DNA of 64,000 bases from Anodontia alba (GCA_964016985.1 OZ024828.1:30953129-31017128), one strand, 5' to 3'; counted from the first letter of the stretch, positions 1 to 11,220 are shown. A program made the numbers and translations. Notes: a model not told the origin generated them from the letters alone.

Positions 1-89
1 TCAGTGAAACAAATTTTTAAGAAAAAATGTGCCTAAAGGCATGTATGCCCCCAGCTTAAGCCATATACATGATGACAGAATTACACTTT

Positions 90-335
90 CAAACAACATC
101 TCCTCTGAAAGAATTGGGCCCTTTGGGCTCATATTTCATATTAAGCATCTGAGCAAAGGGGGGATTAAAGTTTGTGTTGTTATGCAAATCCATTATTCAA
201 GATGGCCGCCATGTCCATATATGGTAAAAACGCTTTCAAAATCTTCTTCTCCAGAACTGCTAAAGGGATTTGGACCAAATTTGGCATGAAGCATGTAGGG
301 ACCATGATAATCATATTTTATATTTTAGATAACAT
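90..335 (-). repeat. Family E interspersed repeat fragment
   Basis: Read on the minus strand this holds the phrase CATATATGGACATGGCGGCC, which recurs near 4080-4140, 49800, 50205 and 61780. It also has a tract resembling the 'scrambled advice' of those copies about a residue pair of purine-rich arms. No coding frame is convincing. It is an old, truncated copy of a dispersed non-coding repeat. Confidence 0.45.
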
Positions 336-337
336 TA

Positions 338-686
338 TACAGTATAACCTCAATGGCTCGAACCTGGATGGCTTGTTTACCCTGGATGATTCAGTCCCTA
401 CAAAATCCTTCCAATAGCTCAAGAAAACAAATATTTAGGGATTTTTTCTTATTTTATCATGGAATTGTATGTTGTATGTACTCACTAGAACCGCCTCATC
501 GAGGCAGTTCTAATGAGTACACTCAACATACAATCATTGTGTAGTAAATCGAAAAGATTTCCCTAAATTATCGCTATTTGCTTCCTGAACTGGTGCCATG
601 ATTAACCCTCAGTGGCTCGAACTACCCTTGTCTCGAACAATTTTCTATGGTACCAAAGATGTTCGAGCCATTGAAGTTCGACTGTA
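338..686. mobile_element. Family A MITE, pogo/Tigger-like ends (copy 1)
   Basis: The element is bounded by TA and begins CAGTATAACCTCAATGGCTC; it ends with the near reverse complement (GAGCCATTGAAGTTCGACTG then TA). A central palindrome at about 465-537 (GTACTCACTAGAACCGCCTC and its partner arm) forms the hairpin core shared with many elements here. A CAGT start and TA target suggest a non-autonomous pogo-type DNA element. The best preserved relative is at 8367-8725. Confidence 0.7.
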
Positions 687-691
687 TATAT

Positions 692-886
692 CATAGGCCT
701 AGATAAGAGTGGGTCTCAGGTAAATATTTTTCTTATTTCTCGACGAAAACATATGTTGTGGGTACTTATTAGAAGTGCCTTGGCGAGGTGCTTCTAATGA
801 GTACCCACAACATAAGTTTTTGTCGAGAAATAAGAAAACTAGAGATATTTTTTTGTTTGAAAAAGCGCCTTATCAAGAGCTATGTT
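692..886. mobile_element. Hairpin MITE with GTGGGTACTTATTAGAAG core
   Basis: Positions 728-838 form one long imperfect hairpin. The outer arms are TTTCTTATTTCTCGACGAAA and its complement; the inner arms are TTGTGGGTACTTATTAGAAG and its complement. The right flank AGCGCCTTATCAAGAGCTAT resembles the terminal repeat of the element at 3396-3590, so the mobile unit probably extends beyond the hairpin. No coding capacity. Confidence 0.65.
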
Positions 887-1105
887 TATATACATTATAA
901 AATCTTGGAAATTCTGGAAAAAGTCAGACTTATTTAGAATAGATCAGTGACAAAAGCTTTGTTATTACCAAAATTTTGTTCCTTTTGAGGTGTATATGGC
1001 AAAGCGTAGGGATGGTACAGCTTTGAACGGGCTCAGACTCAGATGAGCAATTCAGGGCCTAATTCCCCCTGGTTTTCTTTTAAATGACTCTTTGAATGTT
1101 TTCAG
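887..1105. other. Unique-looking AT-rich DNA, intron-like
   Basis: No repeat or frame recognised. It ends in a plausible 3' splice acceptor (TTGAATGTTTTCAG at about 1092-1105) directly before coding-like sequence, so it may be intron left beside the SWIM/YqaJ pseudogene. Confidence 0.35.
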
Positions 1106-2570
1106 GGCTACTAGGATTTCAAGGCAGAGTTGCTCCTAAAGAAGGATGGGGAGAAGACTTGTGGATAGAAGACATAGACGAGACAGTCATCCTTGAACAT
1201 GTTACAACAAAGAGACATAGAAATGAGGGATACAACCTCTGTCGGGAAGAACGTGTAAAAAGTTTCATCAAGTAATAAAGTGGGAAAGTACATTTATTTC
1301 CGCAGTGTTTGGGCACCAAAAATGAAACCAAATACGTACACAGTGTATCTCTGTTTTAAAGATGGAGGTAAAAAATTAAAATGGGCTACCTGCTCTTGTC
1401 AGGCTGGAATAGATGGGCAGTGTAAACATGTGGTGGCAGTTCTTTACACAATGATTGATTTTGTAACCTCAATTCCCCAGATGAAATCGTGTACTGATAA
1501 ACTTCAAATGTGGCATGTGAGGAAACAACTGATAGATGATGCACTCTTATTCAGTGAAATAAAGTTTGTTAAACATGATCCAAACAAACCAATTAAAACA
1601 GAGCTGAGTTCTACTGTGGTGAACTATAATCCTGTTCCTGATTTTGCCAAGATAACAGACCAGAAAATTGAAAAGTTAGTAAAGCTGTATGATGCATCTG
1701 GAGTCAAACTTCCTGTATTTGAGACTATTCGAAGTAATGAGTGTACCCCTGTGCTCACCAAACAACAAGAGAGCATTCTAAACCTGCATGAGAGACTCTT
1801 TGCTTCTGTAAGAAATACAAGTTTCGATATCTCTTACTACATTGATCAACTTGATGAGAGCACTAAACTACAGTATAGTAATTTGGTTGATTTGAGTGAC
1901 AAAGAGTTTGAAATTATTGAAAAAAGAACTCGACTGCAAAGTAAAAATGCTTTCTGGTTTAGACAAAGACAGCACAGAATCACAGAATCTACTTTCGGAA
2001 CATTCTGTCGTCTGAAAAATTCTACAGATCCTGTGAAAACTTTTGAACAAAAAAGATCATTTTTCACAAGTTAGAGCGTAAGGCATGGTATACAGTATGA
2101 AGATGTAGCGAGTGCTTTGTTTCTAGAAATAAATAAGTGTGACGAAGTACTGTTGGATTGATTGTTAATTATCAGATTCCATTTTCCTAGGTGCATCACC
2201 AGACAGATTGATAATAGAAAATGGAGAAATTAAGTTGCTAGAGGTGAAATGTCTGTACAGTGTTTTTCAAAAAAAGTCCAAGCTTCAAAAGGAAATAGAA
2301 TCAAACAAATTTTATATAAAAAAGGACAGTGCTGGGAAATATTTTATGTCAGACAAGCATGATTACTATTATCAGATCCAGGGACAGCTTAATATCACTG
2401 GTATATCTGAATGTATATTAATTGTTTTTGTGCCACCAAAGGATATTATCACTGTGCCTGTTAAAAGAAATGAAAACTTCTTCAAGACAGATATGCTGCC
2501 AAAATTATGTTCTGTATATTTTGAGAAACTGCTTCCTCACTTTCTTGCCTTAACTAGTACACATAAGTGA
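1106..2570 (+). pseudogene. Broken SWIM zinc-finger / YqaJ-type exonuclease gene
   Basis: Coding-like sequence with at least four lesions. About 1106-1273 reads GLLGFQGRVAPKEGWG and onward. A frameshift near 1256-1280 leads into a SWIM finger of form CxC-x7-CxH (Cys codons 1391, 1397, 1421; His 1427). The frame then shows the YqaJ-type opening block (RQRQHRITESTFG, about 1960-2000). TAG at 2072 is followed in the same frame by HGIQYEDVAS, then TGA at 2159. Another shift near 2190 precedes GASPDR (catalytic-type Asp at 2202), LEVKC (Glu 2241, Lys 2247) and YYYQIQGQL (about 2366-2392). YqaJ enzymes are lambda-exonuclease-like nucleases; SWIM+YqaJ proteins form expanded families in invertebrates. 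Introns could explain some shifts, but similarity continues across them, so decay is more likely. No intact start is visible. Confidence 0.75.
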
Positions 2571-2608
2571 CACACACTTTCTTGCCTTAACTAGCATACA
2601 CAAGTAAC
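2538..2608. repeat. Two-copy tandem duplication at the pseudogene end
   Basis: CACTTTCTTGCCTTAACTAG occurs twice, each followed by a similar short tail (ACACATAAGTGA / ATACACAAGTAA). The first copy encodes the last codons of the SWIM/YqaJ pseudogene; the second lies just past its stop. Confidence 0.7.
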
Positions 2609-2709
2609 TTGTATTTGGGCGAGATAGAGCTGTGGAATTAATAACAAAATTTTGCACTTGTCCAAGGGCAAGTAAATCGTGGAAATTCACTTGTCCTACT
2701 GCTTAGATG

Positions 2710-2896
2710 CAGGCCCTGACAAATCTATTGCCCAGCTGCCCGGGACAAGTCCAAATTTTGGCTGGGCAAGTGATTTTTTATTTCACTTACCCAGAAAAAT
2801 GTATAGAATATATAGGGAATATTGTAATTCCGAGCCATTTTTAAGATGCTGTGGAATGCCGGGCAAGTGGCTGAAACTTGGATTTGTCAGGCCCTG
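2710..2896. mobile_element. Short MITE with perfect 16-bp inverted ends, hAT-like
   Basis: Starts CAGGCCCTGACAAATC and ends with its exact reverse complement. Flanks TTAGATG (left) and TTAGAGG (right) look like a diverged 7-8 bp target duplication. The CAG start and 8-bp-class duplication fit the hAT superfamily. No transposase is encoded, so it is non-autonomous. Confidence 0.65.
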
Positions 2897-3079
2897 TTAG
2901 AGGACTAAGCCTACCCAGTAAATGTGTGGTTAGGTAAACTGACCGCGCTCGCCATGACCCCATTGGGTTGACTGGGCCGTAAAACCTCAACACAAACAAA
3001 AATTCACTTGTCCAACCAAAAATGTACACACCCAGAAAAAACAAATGATAAATTCTTCAGATTTCAAAATTAAAATAAA

Positions 3080-3143
3080 TGTTGTGGGTACTTGTTAGAA
3101 TTGCCTCAGTGAGGCGATTCTAACAAGTAAACACAACATATGC
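3080..3143. mobile_element. Hairpin core element (GTGGGTACTTGTTAGAATTG)
   Basis: Palindrome of about 64 bases with arms TTGTGGGTACTTGTTAGAAT and GATTCTAACAAGTAAACACA. Same core as the family A and family B elements. No outer ends were recognised. Confidence 0.6.
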
Positions 3144-3395
3144 TCCATTCTTCTTCTGACCTATTTGTTGATTTATCAGATGTATAAATTGGAAGAAAGA
3201 GCAAACTTACAACAAACTGTTTAAAAAAATCTATTGCTTCTTTGTAAATGTACATTGTCAGATATTGAACGAAGTAGTGACTGAATACAGAAAGGAGAAT
3301 TTTGATAAAATTAAATAAGAAGCAAAGACTCCAAATGTTCTCCCCAGAAATTTCAGAAAGCATGTCCTATTTAGCAAAAAAAAAAAACAGCTTCT

Positions 3396-3590
3396 AACAT
3401 AGCTCCAGATAAGGCGCTTTTTTCAGCCAGATAGTTTTGATACTTTTCTTATTTCTCTACAAAACCATGTTGTGGGTACTCATTAGAACTGCCTTGGAAG
3501 GGCGCTTCTAATGAGTACCTACAAGACAATGCTTTCTCGAGAAATAAGAAAAATATTACGCGGATACCCCTTCTAATCTGGAGCTATGTT
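3396..3590. mobile_element. Hairpin MITE with AACATAGCTCCAGAT ends
   Basis: Inverted ends AACATAGCTCCAGAT (3396) and ATCTGGAGCTATGTT (ending 3590) enclose nested arms TTTCTTATTTCTC and GAGAAATAAGAAA and a central GTGGGTACTCATTAGAACTG palindrome. A complete copy of the group of which 692-886 and 58675-58830 are diverged members. Confidence 0.7.
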
Positions 3591-3912
3591 CTGACATGTT
3601 GACCAATTTTTAAAATCCTTAATATATCGATACCTTGTCAATATTAACCAAAATATATATATCATAAATAACTTACTGAGGAATCTTTATGCATTTAAAA
3701 CTTTACTGACTAAGAAGTGAAATAACAGTGATTTGTATAAATTTTCATCATTGAAATTTAGTTTGAAGAGGCAGACATGTTATAAGCAACATGCCTAAAT
3801 GGTCTGGGAAGATCAATGGACTCCTATTAGTAGATAGTCAAACACAATGTACATGGAATGTTTCATGTACAGGTACCAGCTCTTGACATTGTATTAACAT
3901 GCCCATGCAGTT
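3591..3912. other. AT-rich DNA, nothing recognised
   Basis: No frame, inverted end or tandem array seen. Confidence 0.4.
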
Positions 3913-4031
3913 TAAACCCCGGAAACCCCACTTTATAGTGAAAAGTGGGGTATACAGGGGTATGGGTTATTTTTATTATTTTTGTTTAAAACGTAAATTT
4001 TGGGCGCTCATTAGAACCGCCTCATTGCGAG
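3913..4031. mobile_element. Truncated relative of family B MITE
   Basis: Contains a TTTAAACCCC-type block, a tract similar to AGTGGGGTATACAGGGGTAT, then the left half of the hairpin (GCTCATTAGAACCGCCTCAT). The right half is missing. Confidence 0.5.
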
Positions 4032-4069
4032 GGCATGTTAACGCAATGAAATACAGTTAAATATGAATG

Positions 4070-4245
4070 TTGTTTAGTGCTTCTGAGAATTGTCATTATT
4101 CAAGATGCAGCTTCATGTATATAGTGAAAATACGTTTTTTCCATAAATACATATGTTGTGGGTACTTGCTGGAATCGCCTCTGGGGAAGTGATTATAACA
4201 AGTACTCACAAAAATGTTTCATGGGGAAATAAGAAATTGAATTGA
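4070..4245. mobile_element. Family E scrap followed by a decayed hairpin core
   Basis: About 4070-4140 has a minus-strand scrap of family E. From 4141 to 4240 arms ATGTTGTGGGTACTTGCTGG and a degenerate partner AGTGATTATAACAAGTACTC form an imperfect hairpin ending GGGGAAATAAGAAA. Confidence 0.45.
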
Positions 4246-4950
4246 TCTCTCTTATACATGTATTTATCATGAAGACAGTGAACTGAGCCGAACTCATTAT
4301 ACAAGAAAATATACCTTTGGTCATGTGCAGTGATAAGATTCAAGGAAATGTGGAAGAGCTTGATAAATTCTTATTTCTTATAGGATCTATAAAAATATAT
4401 ATGTACATGTATGTGTTTCGAGTTTTCATACCATACTTTTGCTGTGACCCTAAACATTTTATTGTGGAAATTTGACAAATATACTGAAAAAATGGGAAAA
4501 TATATGTAAAGTATTAAAAATCCAGTCAAAGATACCTAATATTTCCCAGTCTGAAACCTAAACACATACATATCTTTTTTTGTGTTTTTTTTTTCCAGGA
4601 GAGTGGTCTAGGTTTAAGTCTCAACAGAAACATAATCCTTTTTAAAAATACTGTCAACCCTCTTTCCGGACATTTGATATGACAGCAAAACTCTTCATAA
4701 CGATAGAATGACTGGAACCAGTTAAGACTGGCACAATTAATCAGGTAATCGATTAATTGATCGATAAATACCACAAAAATGATTATCATAACAGATTTGC
4801 TAATAATCGATCATTTGATTTCTGTGTCTGTTACTTTACCCTATTTACCCTTAGTATTCAGACACCTCAACAATTTTAGCATACTTAGTCTAAAATTTGA
4901 ACAAGTACAATTTACTACCCACTTTAATGTCTTGAATAGCTGGATGAGTG
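4246..4950. other. AT-rich DNA with no recognised gene
   Basis: Short ATCGATTAAT-like palindromes near 4750-4815 are the only structure. The frames present are short and unremarkable. Confidence 0.35.
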
Positions 4951-5019
4951 GCAAACAGTGTAGACCCTGATGAGACGCCACATTTGCGGCATCGTCTCAT
5001 CTGGGTCTACACAGTTTGC
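4951..5019. mobile_element. Family L foldback (GCAAACAGTG), copy 1
   Basis: Inverted repeat of about 69 bases: GCAAACAGTGTAGACCCTGA opposite TCTGGGTCTACACAGTTTGC. Related hairpins occur at 19945, 28471, 54728, 56322 and 59282. Very short and non-coding. Confidence 0.7.
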
Positions 5020-5254
5020 TTATGCTTGACTGACCAAATGCATACAGTAAAATATGTCATGCTCAGTCAGATAGGCAAAATTATTACCAAATCTTCAGTG
5101 ATTACTAATCGATTATCAGTCACAATGGCAGGACTGATAATCAATATTTTTTTAGCTCTGATTAGCCAGCCTTAGAAACAGTCCTTACATGTAGCTCAAG
5201 ATGAGACAGATAATAAGAAATTATTCAACAATACTTGATTTAATACTCTGAGAA

Positions 5255-5330
5255 ACATATACTGCAGATATTTATTAGAATCGCCTCACCGAGGTGGTTC
5301 TTATAAATACTCACAAAAACTATTTTGTGT
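5255..5330. mobile_element. Decayed hairpin core
   Basis: Arms TATTTATTAGAATCGCCTCA and CCGAGGTGGTTCTTATAAAT form a degenerate copy of the GTGGGTACTNNTTAGAA core. Confidence 0.5.
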
Positions 5331-6479
5331 GTAACTTAAAAAAAAAAGTCCTTTAACAGTGTAATACCTATTATACTGCTACATGTTCGGGTCCTTCAAA
5401 GCTGCAAATTCTTATTAACAGCAAAATCTTAGGGAAAAATGCTGCTGTTATTTTAAGGTCCTCTGTATAAAACTATGTAGATTTTTGTCCAGATGCTTGG
5501 TTGATGTATTAATAAATAGAAACTTTCATATCAACATCTTAGTATTTAATAAATATTAAATTTATCAACATCTTGTTTGTACTTTTTATGCAACTGTCAA
5601 AATTCCACAGCATGGTGGATCTGAAAGCTGGATAGGTCTCTCAGTAAAGTGCAATTAGTCTAAATAGGTACTTTCACAGAGACAGCAAAAGCTCAGATGT
5701 GCAGCTCTGTCTGAGCCTTTGCTGTGAGTTATTATGAGTCTGTCAACCCATGTCAAGATGTATCATTGCAAAATAGCACACTGAAATATCCTGAGTGCTC
5801 CTTTAAGTCAGTCATTCACTATATGCACACATATCAACAGGTCTTGTGTCTCTTGCTGGCAGTTACACAAGACCTGTCAATATGTGTAACTGCGGTGAAC
5901 AACTGACTTTCAGGTTTATTTTCTTCTCTATTGTTATGCAACTGATCAGGCTGATCAAATCGTAAACATTCCAACATATGACCGGAAGAGTATAAAAGCC
6001 GAGACTTAGGTTGGCGGTCGGGACCAAACCTTAGCCAGATTTTAACACAAATCATGGTGACAATTAAATTCAGACGACTTAGTTTTGTTGTCAACTTCCA
6101 AAACTGGATTGCAAAGTAATATTGATAGACTAAATGCATTTTGTAAAAGTTGGGCCTAGATATTAATATTAGTAAGTCAAAAATATGGTATTTTCTAAAA
6201 GCAGTCTTGTTCCAAAGGATAAATTTAGATATAACTCGTTTGCCGATGAAAAGACCATTTTATTCTATGTCTTGAACTGATGTTCACTGAGGCAAAGCTA
6301 AACAATAAATGTCTGCTTAAAGCTGATTGTTTGTACATGTATAAAAAATTGTATATACATGTATAGTGTCTGCTTATGTAGTATTGTACACATTTATTTT
6401 TTACCAAGTCTCCCTATGGAAGAAATACACACAACATATATGTATATTCAGCAAATGAATGAATAAACTTATTTTCTCT
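5331..6479. other. Unassigned DNA with two small hairpins
   Basis: A hairpin at about 5681-5725 (CAGCAAAAGCTCAGA opposite TCTGAGCCTTTGCTG) and another at about 5838-5878 (ACAGGTCTTGTGT opposite ACACAAGACCTGT). No coding sequence recognised. Confidence 0.4.
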
Positions 6480-6700
6480 TGGGCAGTGGCTATTTAGCTG
6501 GACCCAGTCAAACAGCTCTTAGGGGCTATCCTGCCAGGTCCGGGCAAATAGTCCTGGGCATATTCAGATATAAGAGGAGTGGCTATTGAACCGGACCTAG
6601 GGGCTATTTTGCCGGGTCTGGTTACATAGTACATAGTATTAGGGATATTCAGCCAGACCCGGCCAAATGGCTATAAGGCACTCGCAGGCTATTTAAACAG
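6480..6700. repeat. Degenerate GGCTATTT...GCCGGGTC tandem array
   Basis: The phrase GGCTATTTNGCCGGGTC(C/T)GG recurs four or five times at uneven 40-60 base spacing, more GC-rich than its surroundings. It looks like an old minisatellite. Confidence 0.45.
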
Positions 6701-7278
6701 ACCATTTTTCTTTTATTTTATATTGTGACAGTATATTAAATTTTATTGACTGATTTTTTGCGCAGTTTTCATTATGACCACTAACGTAAAGCATTCTGGT
6801 TCTAGCATCTCCTATTTGCTACCTATGGACAATAGTATAAAAAAGATAACGATAAGGAAGCGGGAAGAAAGTTGCATTTTTGAAACAGACAACATAAGCT
6901 CTGTACAGCTTTACTGCGACATAACAAATATCCTTAACCAACACTTACCAACCTTCTTGTAGCTTCCTAGCACTACCCTTTATGTAGTGCATTTAGCATA
7001 ACATTTAGATAAAATTTTGTATGAAAATGTTTATTCATTCATTTGTGTATGATGGACTTTTCTTTTTTGAAACAGATACATATCTCTCAAAGTCAGGTCT
7101 TGGTCTGCCTACAGTTTGACTGCCTAAGGCTCAAAATAAACTTGTATAACAGGATACTCAGGGCTGAGCATCAAAAGCTTTTGCCAATATCAGGCCAAGT
7201 TGAGGTGAACATCACTTCCAATGGTTGGCAAATCCTGTTGTTGATCAGACTCCACATATCTTTTGGTTAGATTAGCAG
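6701..7278. other. Unassigned DNA with one short repeated phrase
   Basis: The phrase GTCTTGGTCTGCCTA near 7098 recurs with similar flanks near 7960-8000. A 62-codon frame at 6774 has no recognisable domain. Confidence 0.35.
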
Positions 7279-7316
7279 TAAAAAAACCAAAAAAAAAAAA
7301 AAAAAAAAAAAAAAAA
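7279..7316 (+). repeat. Poly(A) tract
   Basis: Nearly pure A run of about 38 bases with a CC interruption. Such tracts recur through the window and create Lys- or Phe-rich artefact frames. Confidence 0.9.
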
Positions 7317-8146
7317 CAAGACAGGAAAGCTCGCCTGAACCATGTGAACTGTCTTTTGTCTACATGTATAAAAGTCATATTAGTCCATTCGCTTGACCGC
7401 AAGGGATCAAGGTTACAGTTTGCATTTAAGAAAGTCATCTTACATTTTCTTAGGGCTCATTGTCAGAAGTTTATTTCATCTATAAACTATAGCAGTAGTG
7501 TTCAAGTTAAATTAAAAATCAATTGATTTCTCTATTTATAAATTCTTACTTTTTCATATTATGAACTTATGAACCTCTTCTGACAAATGCCCAACATCAT
7601 GAAGGGATCACACAAAAAATATATGTTTAGCTCACCATAGCTGAAACCTGCCAGCATATAGCAATGGCCCTGTTGACCAACAACATTTTTAAACGTGCTG
7701 GGCTTAAATCAAACAACATCCCTGAAGTTGTTATTAAAGATCCTCATTAAGCAGACTGAATGATATATGTATACGGTCCTCATAATGATGGTCTGCTTAA
7801 TGGCTTAATTGTATGTTCCAAAATTTAGGCAGACTAAAAAAATGTATGTCTATTACTATTAGCCGCATATTTTTGATACGAGAACAACTTTTTTCTGAGC
7901 ATATTTAAAGAATTGTTTAATTGCAACTGCAATGTTTCTCACTGAAATGTAAAGTCTGGTCTTGGTCTGCCTAAGGGTGCTTTAAAAGAGGTGACTGCCT
8001 AAGGTTGAAAAAAGAATTATATATATATATATATATATTCACCAACATTGGTTTTCCCTTTAGGACTGTCAGACAATAAGAAACTATTAACAGATAAACG
8101 TATTATTCGGTCATCAAAATCAATCACTGGAAAGCCCAGCTACAGA
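7317..8146. other. Unassigned AT-rich DNA
   Basis: Includes a short AT dinucleotide run near 8020-8038 and the second copy of the GTCTTGGTCTGCCTA phrase. Nothing else recognised. Confidence 0.35.
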
Positions 8147-8254
8147 ACCCAGCTAGCGATCTTTGTTAATTTACAGCGGGCCGTTATCGACCCGTCAGCT
8201 ACTCTGATGGGCTGATAGTGTCCCGTTATAGATTTATGCAGAATGCTTACTGGG
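8147..8254. mobile_element. Family I hairpin MITE, copy 1 (decayed)
   Basis: Begins ACCCAGCTAGC and ends GCTTACTGGG, with inner arms GGGCCGTTATCGACCCGTCA and TGATGGGCTGATAGTGTCCC. Its better preserved sister is at 18481-18589. Confidence 0.65.
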
Positions 8255-8366
8255 AAGCTGCGAAAATCCCTTCATGTACGATTGTTACCTGTACTTATGT
8301 TTTTATGAGTTTGTGACAGTTATTGATCCATTTAGCGTCCTATGAAAGAGACATTAGGAAACAATG

Positions 8367-8725
8367 TACAGTCGAACCTCGATGGCTCGAACAGCGATGG
8401 CTCGTTTATCATGGCTATTTCGAACTCGTTTTTGAGTCCCTACGAAATTCTTCCGATAGCTCAAGAGAACAAATATTTAAGGAAATTTTCTTATTTTCAT
8501 CGTGATATTGTATGTGCGTGTACTCATTAGAATCGCCTCATCGAGGCGATTCTAATGAGTACACGCACATACAATCACTGGGTAGAAAATCGAAAAGATT
8601 TCCCTAAAATCGCTATTTGCTCCATGAACTGGTGCCATGATTAACCCTCAGTGGCTCGAACTACCCATGTCTCGAACGAATTTCCATGGTCCCAAAGATG
8701 TTCGAGCCATTGAGATTCGACTGTA
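8367..8725. mobile_element. Family A MITE, pogo/Tigger-like ends (copy 2, best preserved)
   Basis: TA, then CAGTCGAACCTCGATGGCTC, about 350 bases, then GAGCCATTGAGATTCGACTG and TA. The centre (about 8508-8575) is a near-perfect palindrome: TGTACTCATTAGAATCGCCT and its complement, flanked by GATTGTATGTGCG-type arms. The ends read as a pogo/Tigger-type element with TA target duplication. No transposase is present. Confidence 0.75.
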
Positions 8726-9052
8726 GATCCAGACTAAACGCCACATAAAGAGACGTCTGTCAGTCACCTACATTCTTTGCTTTAAGTAATAGAATTTCTA
8801 TAACGAATGATACAATTAAAAGCAAACCAGACACTCTTGAATTGGACATGAAAAGAAAGACGAAACGTGGCATGATAATAATAATTTAAATACAAATAAA
8901 GCTTGGAGCAGAATAAATGTAATGCCTAGGTTAACATTTGTCCTGGATCGGAGAACATTGCAAGCAAATAATATATCTTACATCTGTTAGACCAATATGA
9001 GAATACCCTGACATTGTTTGGGATACTTGTACACAATACAAAAAAAAAGAAA

Positions 9053-9085
<33 letters not shown>

Positions 9086-10189
9086 AATTGGACAAAATTC
9101 GGCTAGAATTGTTATTGGAGCCAGCAAGTTAGTCTCTTCTTTATCTCTATATCGAGAACTGGGCTGTGAAAGTCTAAGCTCTCGAAGAGCAAGCATAAAC
9201 TATGTTTTTTACAAAATGATTAATTGACTTGGTCCTGGTCATCGTAATCAGTTAATACCGTCTCAAGTTAGTCAAGATTCTTCATATAACCTTTGAAACC
9301 CTTGAAGATTATCCTGCGGTTCACACTAATACTAAGTTGTAATATAATTCATTTCTGCCTTCAGTGGTGAGAGAATGGAATAACTTGCCGCATTCGAGCG
9401 AAATGTGGTCACACTTGCGTCGTTCAAAATGTTTTATGCAAATCTATACTACTAGAATGGATATTTTCTTTAAAATAATAATAATAATAATATCATAAAT
9501 TTTCTATAACAAGTTTCGACTTTCGATAAAATCCATGAAGTATGGTACAACTTCAAATTTGTCTAGAATCATTATTTGTAAGACTATTGTGATGAAACTT
9601 TGATCGCACAGTTAGCGTACATTACTCATCATTATAGAGAATTATTGGAGGCATTGTCAGACAAGATGACCCTGACCTTGACTTTCAGTGACATATTATC
9701 GCATAATGTGATAGTTTTTGGTAACACCTGTGGTAGTAGTAACTAAAATACAACTAAAATTAACTATTTCTGAAAATATTGTCTCCACATTACTTTGTTT
9801 GTATTTTCAGGTTTCATATATGATTATATTTTATGCTTCTACAATAAGTACTTGCAAAGAAACAACTTCACTGTTCCGTATAACAAGTACCAAACTTCAG
9901 TCAAAATACACAGAAATATTTTCCCTATGCAATGTGTAGGGCAAAATGTCGCCGATTAGCGACGTACTACAGAGTTCCAATATCGCTGAATGGCGACTTC
10001 TTGATTCTGTTCTGTTCACAGTCGTTAACTACCGTATTTTGCGACATACCGGCCGCCAACAATGTACCCATATGCAGTTCAAAAAACTACTTTTATGGTG
10101 ACCTTTTTATTATATAAAATTCAAGTAGTAGTGAGTGTACAAATTTTCTGAATTAAAATTTACATTGACATTCAATATATTTCAGGAAA
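8726..10189. other. Unassigned DNA with poly(A) and AAT tracts
   Basis: A-rich tract at 9041-9083 and (AAT)n near 9472-9492. No protein domain recognised. The last 200 bases could be flank or 5' part of the piggyBac remnant that follows. Confidence 0.4.
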
Positions 10190-10483
10190 ATTTTGTTGCT
10201 GGTTCAAATAATTAGGAGGATGCTATCACTATTAAAGGATCCATCACCACCAGACAATGAGGAACAGCCAGTTCACCCAGGGACTAGCACACGTGGAAGG
10301 GCTTCTTCTACTCGTGGTCGTGTACGTGATCGGGAACATGGGCGGGGCCGGGGCCGGGGCCGAGGAAGAGCCCGTAAAATCAGCTACCTGAATACCAATG
10401 AAGAAACGTCGATTTTTGTGATGATTTTGACGATGGCTGGCTCGGAACAACCCGGCAACAATGCGTGCTCAATTATACATAGA

Positions 10484-10597
10484 GATTATCATATGGCAAT
10501 TTTCATATCATACCCCATATCGACCCGAGATACCCATATTAGCCCGAAGGCGGTGGGTTGATATGGGGTATGATATGAAAATTGCCATATCATAATC
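10484..10597. mobile_element. 114-bp foldback inserted in the piggyBac remnant
   Basis: GATTATCATATGGCAATTTT opens the left arm; the right arm is its near complement ending CATAATC. Each arm is about 43 bases (…ATCATACCCCATATCGACCC…), with a short GC-rich loop. It separates two coding blocks of the piggyBac remnant. Confidence 0.75.
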
Positions 10598-10679
10598 TAT
10601 TTATCATACATTTTACTTTCTGAAAATGTTGCCTATTTGATATCGTATGCGGAGTCAAAGGCAAGACCGCCGATTGCTC

Positions 10680-10800
10680 CGAATGTGGTGATATAGATTT
10701 TTTTTTTTGCCCGAACAAAAAAGCCGTATCACCTACGTGACCTGGTGATATGGTCTTTTTGCCCGAATAAAAAGGTCGTATCACCCCTGTGACCCATTAT
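10680..10800. repeat. Two tandem hairpins with TTTTTGCCCGAANAAAAA cores
   Basis: TGGTGATAT…TTTTTTGCCCGAACAAAAA…GTATCACC (about 10687-10733) is followed by a second copy (about 10742-10785). Both are palindromic. They sit between the foldback and the second piggyBac block. Confidence 0.65.
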
Positions 10801-11220
10801 TACACCTTTTGCGCTCCACAGGAGTGATATGTGCTTGAAAGCCATGTTAGTATCACATATGCAAAATAACCATATTTTCTAGTAAATATATATATTTTCT
10901 AGTAAATGTATGATAAGTCAGATTACAAGCCAGTGGATTATTTCGAGTACTTCTTTCCTGATAACGTCTTTGGCATTATGACGACTCATACTAACTCTAA
11001 TATGCAACTCAGTTTCTTGAAAATTGGTACTTTCTACAATAAGTGGCCCAATACCTCTTTGAATGAAATGCAGGCGTACGTTGCCTTACAAATAGCTATG
11101 AGCATAAACAAAAAGCCATAAATACCTGCAGTTTGGAGTATGGCTTACAGAAGGAACATTTAGTGGTGTAATGTCTAGAAATCGGTACCAGTTGATAGGA
11201 CATCTTCTCAATCCATAACA

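Larger units (their letters stand above)
10190..11220 (+). pseudogene. piggyBac-type transposase remnant
   Basis: First segment (10193-10460): an Arg/Gly-rich stretch (repeated GRGRGRG), then an acidic DDFDDGW-like block in another frame. After a hairpin insertion, coding resumes at about 10906 with SDYKPVDYFEYFFPDN, TNSNMQ, KWPNTSLNEMQAYVALQIAM and KKP. This matches the N-terminal part of the DDE_Tnp_1_7 (piggyBac) domain. The next motif (MSRNRYQLIGHLLN) is at about 11172-11212 in a shifted frame. The catalytic Asp residues and the C-terminal Cys-rich domain are absent, so it is a truncated dead copy. Confidence 0.7.

Noticed and set aside
10193..10561. An RGG-type RNA-binding protein
   Set aside because: The Arg/Gly-rich stretch is followed by piggyBac motifs and its frame runs into a foldback.
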